Shown here: piece by piece, positions 42,001 to 54,000 of the stretch
Layout: each line of letters starts with the position of its first letter
Numbering within the stretch: position 1 is the first letter of the stretch
Source: Psococerastis gibbosa
Lineage: Eukaryota; Arthropoda; Insecta; Psocodea; Psocidae
Assembly (NCBI GenBank): GCA_963971405.1
Contig: OZ020489.1
Location: 26,934,290 to 26,998,289 of the forward strand
DNA: 64,000 nt
Direction: 5' to 3'
The notes under the pieces: model-generated
What the model was told of the DNA's origin: nothing
The model's database searches: none
What the model saw: the letters and a program-made list of their open reading frames with translations, nothing else
Made by a program: the position numbers and the translations under genes

Positions 42001-45000
42001 GGGAAACCTGGAGGTGACGGTCGATGGGGGCCGTGTCCCCACCTCGGCACAAGCACAGGGTCCCCATACATACGCCATATCGTTCACACCGAGGGAAGCT
42101 ATTGTGCACACCATTGATCTGCGTTTCAACTCAGAGCATCTCCCTGGTAAGTGGTGCAAGTTCTTTTTATATCTGCTGAAGTGGTCATTCTTCCAATACA
42201 CCTGTGCTTACTTGCCTCCTTGCCCCCCTTCTAGGGCGCTGCTCATGCTAGTATGAAATTGGGGCATCCCCGAACGATTAAAGTCCGCTCCCGTCCCACA
42301 GCAGGCTTCGAGCCTGTGGATGCTGGTGGATAGCTGGCCCAGGTGGGCGGTAAATGTGTGCAGGATACCTATGTAGATGTTAAAGCTGACTAGTATTTAA
42401 GAGTACAAAAATAAGTGGCAGTATTCAGTTTATTCATTTAAGCTAAGTTGATAGTTCAACTTCAGGCCGGCCGCGAAGCTTAAACTGAATTATATTCTGG
42501 GGAAAAATGTCGGCAACTCGCGAGTGTCGAATCGTTCATATGTGTACCGTGCCTAAACGCATTTTTTTTTTCTTTTACTTTATAGGAAGTCCATTCAAGT
42601 GCGTAGTATCAGAAACCGCGCGAGTGATGCTGCCTGCTGAAGGGATGGAGAAGGTGTCGGTTGGTCGTGCTACGTCCTTTGTCGTTGCAGCAGACTCCTC
42701 TCTTGGTTCCCTAGCAGTTCAAGTCCTTAGTCCCGCGCGTAAGCAGTTGCCTGTAGAACTCATTCCTGTCATGGGCAATAAGACGCAAGCTTCATTCACT
42801 CCAGATGATGTTGGTGAGTAAACTACTTGTATGTAATAATAATTTGTCAATAATTTCTTGTCGTTTATAGTCTCAGTTTCTATCCTAGAGTAAGTGATAA
42901 TTTTACATGAATGCAAATTTTTGCTTAGTTGTTCGACGATAAATGGATTTTATTTGAGCAAATTCGATATGGGCCAATAAATTAAAATGTAAATATTTTT
43001 TCAATGGAATAAGACCTGATCAGTCTTCGTCAAAAATTCCTAATTTAAATGAGGTAGCCTATCTGTTTTCTTAAGCAGGAAGAACCTGGGCTTTATCACG
43101 ACACGGATGGCCTTGTTACTTGTCATGGGACACTGCTTCTTCAAACTTCGGGCAGACAAGACGGTGGTTGTCATCTTACAGTTGCCCACATTTGCAGGTC
43201 GGGTCCTCTGCCAGCCTCCATCTAAACAGGGGCTTGGTGTGACCCCTGTCAATTCTCAGCTTACAGATTTAGATTGTTTATGATTGACTGACAGTGAATT
43301 TCTCGTTTCAGGTGACCACAGTGTAGAAGTAACAATCGGAGGAAACCCTGTAGAGGGGTCGCCCTTTTTGGTGAAAGCCTATGACGCCAGCAAAGTCAAA
43401 GTCGCTGATATTAGCTCTGGGGTTGTCGGGAAGCCAGTCTTCTTCAGTAGTAAGTATTTTTTAGTCTAATCTCACTTCACGTCCTGACTATTTGGTGCAT
43501 TATTCTCAATGCCTGAATATTCAGGTATTGAATCTCAGTCCTAGGTTTATGGAGGCAAAGTGGGTATTAAAAATTACATCGAAATAGTATTCTACAGTAT
43601 TGCTAACTATAAAGCAAAGTTTAATATTTCGAAATGTATCTGTGTTTTTCTTCATTTTCCTGCTAGGGCACTATAACTTTTAAATTATAAATTTCCAGTT
43701 AACGCTTCTCAAGCTGGCGCCGGAAATCTCGAGATCATCGTTTCTGTCAATGGGCGAAATGTTCCCAACTACGTCCAGTCGGAGGGAAACGCGCGGTTTC
43801 GGGTAAACTTCAAGCCTCAAGAAGCGGCGTCGCACAGCTTGAGCGTTCGGTTCAATGGCGAGCCTGTGCCTGGCTCTCCGTTCACGTGCAAGGTGCTAGG
43901 ATCCAATCAGGTTGTCGTCTCGGGGCCTGCCATGAAAATGACTCCTATTGGTCAGCCTACCAGCCTTATAGTTGATCCGCAGGTAGGTTACTCACTCACT
44001 GTCTTCTTCTTCTCCTCCATTCATCTCCACCCTGGACCGTTCTCTTGAGTTGAAAGTAGATTCCCCTCTCATTTCTTGCTTGAGGTCTTTTACGTAAGCC
44101 TTCCGTGGACGGCCCCTGGCATGGGAGCACTCAATGGTGTTGAGAGGAGTCCTACATGTCTGAACAGGTGCCCCATCCACTTGGGTCCTATCGCTGTACT
44201 GTGTGAGTGTTTTTCACAATGTTGACGAGAGTTGATCCTTTATAGGTCCCTTTAACTCACCATTAATGTGTATTGGGGAACGAGTTGTACATTTGTTGAG
44301 ACGGCTTATTATAACACCCAAGCTCTATTGCCAAGAGCTTCCATTAATATCTGGGTTGGAGTGACCGTCTTGACATTTTCTTGAACGCACTAAAAAAAGG
44401 CCACTTACTCAATGTCAGTCTATCACGCCATGTGAGTCCATAAAATTTTTAACATTTCTTGCATTATTATGTAGAGCGTAGGAGGAACAGCGCAGTGCCA
44501 AGTTTCCATTCAAGCTCCAAGCGGAAAGATCCTCCCTGTGACGCTAAACAAGATGGACGCCAAGTATATTGCGCAGTTCACTCCCTCTGAAGTGGGCAGG
44601 CACAATGTCGACGTCATTCTTGACAAGACTCTCGTCAAAGGAAGCCCGTTCGCCTGCAACGTATATGATGTGCGCAGGATCAAAATAACGGGACTTGGCC
44701 CCGCTAAGGTACACGTAAGTTGATTTTTTCTCTTTCGATTAATGATTGAAGAGGTCTGCAGGAATAAATCGCGCTATTATCCCTCCCTTCTCACGGAATA
44801 TTAAATAATGACGAGACTAGAAAATTTATATGATCCATGAAAATATGCCTAAGGGTTGCAGGTCCCAGGGATTTGGTTCTGCTACCGGTTACCCCGTGAA
44901 ATTTAAAATATTTCGGTTGTGTAATTTGTCCGTTGCCACGTGTTTGGGCAAGAGTGATAGTAAAAACGTGAAATTCAGTGCCGAGTGAAAAGCTGTAATA

Positions 45001-48000
45001 TTTTCCCATAAAGCCCGTTTTCTCTCTAGAAGCAATAATTTGCACTTTTATGTAACAGGTTGGTAAGCCGACGACGTTTCGAGTCGACGCTTGCGAGGCA
45101 GGTGAGGGCACGCTGGAGCTGGTGGTATCAACTGAGAGATCTACCGTCAAAGCGGAAGTCGTGGCCTGTGCCCGTGGACTCTATGATGTCACCTTCGTCC
45201 CACACGAGTCAGTCAGCCATTATGTCAATATATCTTTCAACGAGGAGGACGTGCCTGGTATGTCTTTATTATCGTTGAAGCATCTGCTGTTAGCGGTCCA
45301 GTCCCAACGTCCTGGTGTCTTTCTCAATTTGGTTAAATAAAGTGACTAAATAAAGTGTTTCGCAGTGATTTTAAATACTGTGGTAGTAATTCAGTTGTAT
45401 AAATAAATAAATAAAATTCAATTTCTGGAATAGTCTGTTAGCTTTTGAAATCTATGCCTTCAGTTTTTTTTTTGTTCTTGTTTTTCAAAATGTGTAGTAG
45501 TAATAAGTTTATAATGATTTGCACGGTATTTGCTTTTTCAGGAAGTCCATTCAGGTGTGATGTGTTAGATTCAGGTAACAAAGCCCGCAGTCCAGGTGCC
45601 AAAAGAGACGAAAGGGGTATTTCAGTCAAAGGAGAAGGCCCCCATGAAGTCGTCATTGGGCAAAAGGCGTTCTACGACGTTGACGTTATTGGAGCTACTG
45701 GCCATGTTGACATGGAAGTTCTAGGTACGATAATACAATATAAGAGAGACAAAACATTCCTTTTATTTTGTAAAACGGTATAGTCTTACGGTATTTTAAT
45801 TCCAACAGAACAAGCCACTTCTATTAGCTTTATTTATCAGGTCCAGATGGGTCAAGCGTGCATTGCCGTGTGCAACGCATCAACAACGTGAAGCACAGAG
45901 CCGCGTTCACACCCATGTCCGCCGGCTTGCACCACATCACTGTGTTCCACAACGAACAGCCCGTTAACAAGCAGCCATTTTCAGTTGGCGTCTACAATCC
46001 AGCTGCAGTCCATATTTTAGATCTTGAGGAAGGTTTCACGAACCGAGCTGTCACTTTCAAAGGTGAGTATTTCAAATAAAATCATGGGCTATACGGAATA
46101 GTTCTATCGATGGTTTTGTGTTGCACCTAGTGTTCACGCCACGTCCCATGCTTGGGGACGTGGTCGTGAACAAGTAAACAAGACGTAATGGGCGAGTCGG
46201 GGCGAGGATTGAATTATTGGTGGTCAGCGCGCCAATACTGTTAGTGTTGCCCTAGCGGCATGGCATTATTCCTGGCACCGCCAAAACAGTTTCTTTTTTT
46301 GATAATAAATGGATTTCACTTGCAGAGTAAATCTTTTTACCTATTGTAAGCTGAGTTAGAACGTCTCCGGATTATTCTAGACGGCGCCCGAACACCTTGA
46401 ACGACTCGTGATTCAGATTGATTTCATTAAATTTTCTGTTAGGTTTCATGAATGTTTTCCCAACGAGTGATTATTATTATTATTATTTTTAACAATTAAA
46501 GTTTAATCTCATAGGCCTACAGACAATTAAATGAATGTATCCGATTTACCTCTTCAGTCACCTGAGTTAGCACCCGTGTTGAGTTACGACTCCGATCACA
46601 TGGCATGTAGAGACTTGCACAAGTACAAGCGTGCTACCACCTTGCCATCGAAGTCGTTTTAATCATATGAACACTTTTCCTTATAGGAAAAAGTCAGTTT
46701 TAAAAATTGACTTGTTCCTTATTCAGAATAGTTAAATGGGGTTTGTTTGTTTTTTTTTTTTTTTTTTTGTCCTCACTGGTTACTCCACCAAGTGAGGGAA
46801 TATATTGAAAAAAATTAAATTGAACAAATTATGTATCGGCGCAGGTACCCCCGGATGCAACACCCAATGAGGTCCTAGGCCCAAACAAATACATGCCATA
46901 ACTATTTTTGTTTCTCGTTTGTTACGGGTTTGAATCTAAAAATAAATACATACATGTAGGTATAAGTTAATTGTAAGAGTAGGCCGAAAGGCCCAAAATT
47001 CGCCCATATGAAAAATAAAGACAAATTCTTACTTTTCTATAGTATCGGGGCGAAGTCCGACGAAGGAGTCTAACTAGATGCCCCTATAATTTACTCATGG
47101 TATACAGGCTTTATTTTATTTGTACAATACACTTTTCCACCAATTACATTGTACAAAAAATTACAATTTTATTGAACAGTTAAGTAAAATATAGAACAAT
47201 AAAATATATAAATAAATAAAAGTAAAGTAGTAGGTAATAGCTTAATACCGCTTAAAAACTATTATAGTATTGATATGAGGCACTTTCTTCTATAAATAGC
47301 AAAGCCGTCATGGAACGGATCTATAAAATCAGCATAAGTATTTAAAAGTTTTGTAAGCTTTGAGATTGTAGAGTTTGATGTAACATCCATGCTTAGATGC
47401 ATTAGGTGCATTTCGTCCTAAAATTTTTAGCTGCAGCCTGATCATGGCGATTGTAATACCGTTATTTATTTAATCCACTGGTATTAAAAATGTAAACAAG
47501 ATAATTTTATAATGGAAAGTGCTATTCAAAATGTGGTTTTTTACATTTTTAATACCAGGGGATTAAATACCGGTATTATACTATGATCAGGCTGCTGAAG
47601 TCTCGTATTATTACAGTGGACAGCAGTGAGGCAGGTCCCGGGAATCTGAGCATTACTATCCGAGCTGCTGGTAGTCAGGTCAAGTACACCCAAAGGACGT
47701 TGACTGAAGGCCTTCACGAAGTCACCTTCCATCCGACCATTGCTGTGCCCCACAAAATCGATGTAAAATACAATGGACTGCACATAGATGGTACGCTTTT
47801 CGAATATTTGTACAAACACCATTTCTAGCTCATCTTATCAAAAATAAATTATTTAACTGATTTTTGTGTTCATCCCAGTTTTTTATTTATTTAATTGAAG
47901 GACAACTGCAAGCTTGGCCTTGCTTCTACACTCACCGAGTTGGTGAATCATCCCACAGTGTATATAGTGGTCGTTTCAAAATGTTCCTGGCTACAATAGA

Positions 48001-51000
48001 TTTTTTTTTACTTAACCATGAATGATCATTGATTCAGAGGAAAATAATTATGTTTTCCGGCAGGTTGTCCAATGGAACTGGCTGTGAAAAACCCAGCTGT
48101 CGGTCAGGATGTCATGGCGACAGGCGTAGGTTTATATCAAGCTAATGTTGGTAAACCTACATCGTTCGTAATTGAAACACTGGGCCATCCCACCAAAGAC
48201 TTCGATGTTTTAATCACGGGGCCTAATTCTACCGCTGTACCTGTACGCTGTTACCAACAGAAGGATGGCAATTTACTGGCAGAGTTCACAGCACAGTATT
48301 CTGGTAGGTTTGTTTGTCATTTTTTACTCTGAAACTGCAAATAGTTTTAAGTGCGGATCGTTTGTAAAGTCTCGGTATTTCTTCTATTTTTATTAAGTTA
48401 TTGGTAGCGATGTGGTGACCGCTGACTAGTCCATGTGTCTATTCTGGTAGCACCTATTTCCGTTTAATTTCAAAATGACTGTCTTTGCTCTAGCCATTTG
48501 AACAGATACATCTTCTTACATCGTATATGGCGCTTGTTTTTTCAGGAGCCTACAAAATAGAAGTAAGCCAAGGAAGTAGAGCTGTTCGAGGCTCACCCTA
48601 CATTTGTCAAGTCTACGATGCTTCTAAAGTCAAAATCGTCGATATAAAGAAGCCAATCTCACTCAATATGCCCACTTCTGTCAAACGTAAGTTACATTTA
48701 TGCTTTTAATGCATGCATGAAAATGATTCTTAAGAGGAAGCTGGCCGTTGACATTGGATCACCCGAAAATAGTAACTTTATATTTTTTATTAAATTTAAT
48801 ACTCAAGTTATAACAATTTGGTCTGTTCATTCATAGTGCTGCCATGAATTGTTTAGTTTTGGCGCAAAACTGACAAGCGACAGAAATTTACTGAATTGTC
48901 ATATTCATGGAAAAATTATACCAAAAATGAAAAATACCTTTTAAATAATATGGTGTATGAAATAGTCCTCTGTCAATTGAATGGACCAAATCTTATAACT
49001 TAAGTAGCCTATTAACTTAAGTAAACAATACAGACCAGCCGTTTTTGTTGTGATCCAGGGGTGGCCAATGTCAGCGGTCAGTTTCCTCTTAAATGTAACC
49101 ATGAAATTGAAGTAGTTAAAGCTACGAAAAAAAGGCTTACAGCATTGTACTATTCAGTTAAAACTTAGAAACTAATTTCGAATATTCCTTTCTTTTAATA
49201 TGGCGCATTTTTTTTTTATTATTATTTATTATACGATGGAAAAAAATTCAATTAGAAAAGTTCAAAACCGAAAGATTTGTCTGAACACATGTTCATCGCT
49301 CATTTCATTTAGTTAACATACCCCTACAAACTTCTGTTGACAGTGCAAAGAAAGGGAGCTGGATTTGCTGAGCTGGACGTGGCGGTGACCAGTCCTCTGG
49401 GCCAGGATCTGCCTATTCAAGTTCGGTCAGGACCGGATAAGGAAAGTGACATCATTGAGTTCACACCAACGTTGCCTGGCAACTACCAGTTTAGAATTAC
49501 CTACGGTGGTGATGAAATTCCAGGTAAGGGTGTATTTAAGGAGTGGGAATGTCTGTGCTCCTACCTTAGGGTAGGAGTATTTGTTCCTGCGGGTTGAGGC
49601 TATACCCATACGTAAGCTTCAGTCCCATACCGACAGTCAGTTAGAGCAGTCTTCTGTTTCTGCTGAAAATAGCGGCTAAATTTTATTTTTATTTCGAATT
49701 AATTGTAATAATTTAAATTATCGAACTCTGTGTCACTATGTAATTGGATATAAACTCATATTAAATAGCCAAAGTCAAATAGTCAAAAATTAATTTACCA
49801 CATTTGTGATTAAACAATCGAGGAGTCTTGTAGTCAGTGGTCTACAGTGCTCGGACTCATGGTACTTATCTTTATTAATGGTATTAAAATAAAAGTAAAT
49901 TAAATACAGCTTGGGTTGGCGTGAGTGCTAAGAAGCTAACCAGATTAGGTGTATTGGTACTGAAGACCAAATCTGCTGTTAAACAGGGCTTTTTATTCGG
50001 TGATTATCTTTCTTGGTAATAATGATGGAACCATGACTATTTGCAGGTTCTCCCCTTCTACTAACCTGTGAAGACTCGGGCCCTGTAAAGGCGACCGGCG
50101 ACGGACTCAGTGGTGGCCAGGTAGACTCGACAGTGACGTTTCAGGTGCAGGCAGACGCGGCACCGACCGTGCGTATTGACGGGCCGGACACGAGCCCCAA
50201 CCCCAATGTCGAACACGTCGAACCCGGCCTGTACAACGTCACCTACGTGCCAAGGGAGGTTGGTGTGTTTGACAGTCAGGTGTTCGTCAACGACCGCGAG
50301 ATACTGGGTGAGTGAATTTTATGGTGCAGCTGAGACATTTTGCTTTCCTGTTTATACATTAGTTTAAGGAAAGCTTTGTGATGGTCGAAGTTTTCGATTC
50401 CGAGATTTTAGCAAAAATGTCGTTGTGTTAGTCGATTTGTGGGCAAACTATTCGGTGTATTCTGATGAAATTTGGCATGTAGGTTCACAAAAATCATATC
50501 TCAGGACCATTTTATATTATTTTGGGCTAGCTTAATTTTTTTTTTTTTGGGGGGGGGGTTTCACCCTCCAAAAATTAAATACAAAGCTGTTATTTATTTT
50601 TTATTTTTTTTTATTTTTTTTTATTTTTTTTTTGCAAAAACGGCTTGAACAATTTTGTCTAAATTCACATAATATATTATATTGTAGTCGTTATTAATGT
50701 AAACAAAACCCAATAGGATGCTTGCCCCTTGATAGTTTGGTTTGGCTAATTAAAGAGAATGAATAAATGGCTGGAGGATGAAATGGAGGGAATACGAAGG
50801 AGAGGTAGACCACGGCGGAGATACAAAAACCAGATTGAGGACGATCTCAGAAGATGGGACTGGTACCAGAGGAAGTGTTGAATAATCAGAGATAGGGGGG
50901 AGTCCGGGCAACTAGAGCTGATTCTTGATTATGAACGAGTCTTACAAATTACAATGCCTTATTTAGTTTACTCATTCAATTTGCAAGGAATTCAAGAAAA

Positions 51001-54000
51001 AAAATTACGACTTTCTGACTTAAATAGTTGTTGGCAATGCAAATTAGTGCAAACGTCCTATGTATTTTCTCATACTCTAAGTGTAGGCCCTGGGAAAAGA
51101 TACCGCCTTAATGTGGCTATCTGCTAAATGCATATTTTAGTCTTTCCAACTTTTATATTCTTTATTTCCTTATAAATTGATAACTGATAATGATTGCTAT
51201 TCACTTTTTGGTTGGTCGCAGGTTCACCGTTCCATCCACGCATCGTAGACGTCCGAAAGATCCGGGCCATTGGCGGTTGGGAAAGCTTATGTGACTCTCA
51301 AGGCAGACTCGATTTGTCCGTTAACACCACTAAGAAGATCAGTTTGGATATCGCTGAAGCCGGACCTGGTATGTTCCTCTGAGAAATATAACTAAAATTA
51401 AAAAATATATTATGTTGCATATAAATTAATAATTCCTGTTAGATGAACTTGGCTTTATGGTTTTTATTAAGCTGTTAAACCCGTGATTAATTAGATTTTT
51501 TACCATTTGTTATAATAAAATTAAAATAAAATCATTGATCTAACTAAATATAATTATGTAGTGAACATTATTGTATTAAGTTACACTTTTTTTAAGGTGG
51601 GGATTCCACCGACCTCTTTTGAGTTTGGCAGCGTGATATTGACGTGGTAGCAGACATTAAAGACTGTCTTTAAAACAAAAATTTCCGTCAATGTCACGCT
51701 GCCAAACACAAACGAGGTCGGTGGAATCCCCGCCTAAATAAAGAAAAATAAACAGTTTTGTCTTATTTTCAATGTTAATCAGCTAAGTAATGGCGTATAA
51801 ATTGTACTTAAACCAATGTCCCATTTTGAGTTTTTGAAAATAATAGTCTGCTTACTTGGGACAAGTGTGGTGGCACTGCAATTTTGTCCGCCAATAGTCC
51901 ATGAAATGGAATATGGTAATCAAAAGAATGCCAATAGCTGATTTCATTACACGGTCTCAGGGTCTCAGGTTTAATGGATTGTGATGCATTCTGTAGGTAA
52001 CATAACAGCTGAGTGCCGTGGGCCCGACGGAGAATCGGTGCCTGTCGCGGTAGAGCCGCAGAGTCCATCCAGAGTACGAGTGCTCCTGACCCCACGTGAC
52101 CCCGGCGAATATCTCCTCACTCTCTACTACTCTGGCGTTCAACTTCCCAACTCGCCAATAAAAGGTAAGAGTATGAACAAATGGAAATTGCAGTGATATT
52201 AGGCCTAATTTTTTGTTCAATGGCAGATTTGGCATTCCTTTGTGACTATTAAAAGGAACCGGTACAAGTGAACACTTACATGCTTTCCTATTTACCTATT
52301 AGTGACTTGATTCTACATAATAATACTTTTCTCAATAATTGCAGGGCATGCTGAAGGCTCTACCAGTGGGCCAGTTCGAGTCATTCTTATGGGACGAGGC
52401 CTTGCGAACGCCAAGTGCCACCAAGAAGCAGAGTTCACAATCGACGGCAGTCAAGCCGGGCCAGGTGCCCCTGAAGTTACGCTCACCAATAACAAGCAAG
52501 ACGTCAAAGTCAGCCTGGACACCATGGGCAATAGTATTTACCGTGCCAGCTATACTCCTGCCTACCCTGGCACCTATTTATTGAATGTTATGTGGGCCGA
52601 CAAGTAAGTACTCCAGCTTAGTTGCCGATGAAATTAATAGTTATTATTGTTGACTTCAAAGCAATACAACAGTAATTTAGGGGTGTGATTGGGAGCATAC
52701 GATAAAAGTGAAACCTCCCTTTTGTAAAACACTTGATATTACTATACATTCAATGGCGGCATTATTAATGAAGTTTGCCATGGATAGATCTAGCTGTTCG
52801 CATTTGGGGCTGTCAAAACTGAAATAGAAACACTATGTTAAGTACAATGATAGGTCGGCAGAAATGCAATATAATAACTTGTTTTGTCTGTGACTAAAAT
52901 CTGACACTTACCCATCGATTGTGATGAAATTTGTGAGCTTAAAAGGTAATAGAAACTATTTTGCAGAAATGTTGCTATGACGCGACCTGAATACATTGTA
53001 ACCAGAATTTTTTTTCCATAGGCAAGTGAAGGGCTGTCCTTTGAAAGTGAACGTCGTGGCATCCGCAGACGCGAGCCAGGTCACATGCAGTGGAGAAGGT
53101 CTCCGCATGGGCACAGTTGGCAAGGAGATTCGGTCGTTCATCGATACGAGGCGCGCTGGGCCTGGCGAACTCACAGCTCACTGCGTTGGTCCTCATAAGG
53201 TACTATTGTGCCTCCTGTGCATTAAGTCACGTCAAGCGAATATAATTTGCCACACGTAAACATAGTTTGAAACTGAAAAAATATTTCCATAATTATAATA
53301 AAAAGGTCTAGCCTGTGTTTACATGAAAAAAATACTGTAGAAAAATGAAGCGGTACTCTCTGTGATTGCCCATAGAAGCAGAGATATTGTCTAAACAAAT
53401 TTTTACACTGCCCTGGAAATTGGGATCCATAATTAGTACGAGTTGCAGGTGTAGTACGTTTGGTTGAACAGTACCTTGCCATATATTGTAAAACCAATTC
53501 CCAGTGTTAGGTCTACTGATTATTGAAATCTAGCTTCTATTCTCAAAGTTCCTATTCAAATGCATTCTAGTATGCAAGGCTCATGTGTTGTTACTTGATG
53601 CACTAAATGCCTCCCAGTTTACGCAAAACACCAAAAGTGCAATAATGATCAATTACGAATTGGCATAAAGGCATATATCTTAGAATAGACCACCTTGCAA
53701 GTTCTTTATTAATGACAAATACACTTGACAGGTGGCATATTGTGAACTGTACGACCACAGTGATGGCACTTTCACTTTGAATGTAAAGCCCCAGGAGTCT
53801 GGGCGGCATATCCTAACTGTCAAGTACGGGGGAGAGCACGTGCCGGGCAGCCCGTTCGCATTACGCGTCGCCGGGGCGCCCGACGCCAGCAAAGTCCGCG
53901 TCTACGGCCCTGGCATCGAGCACGGCGTTCTCGCAACGTTCCAGAGCAGGTTCATATGCGATACCCGAGGGGCCGGAGCTGGTCAGCTGACAGTTCGTGT

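Larger units (their letters stand above)
46063..47616. other. Filamin intron 24 (1.55 kb)
   Basis: Contains an antisense family A SINE and, near its 3' end, a short foldback element. A poly-T run at about 46,751-46,768. No gene. Confidence 0.65.
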
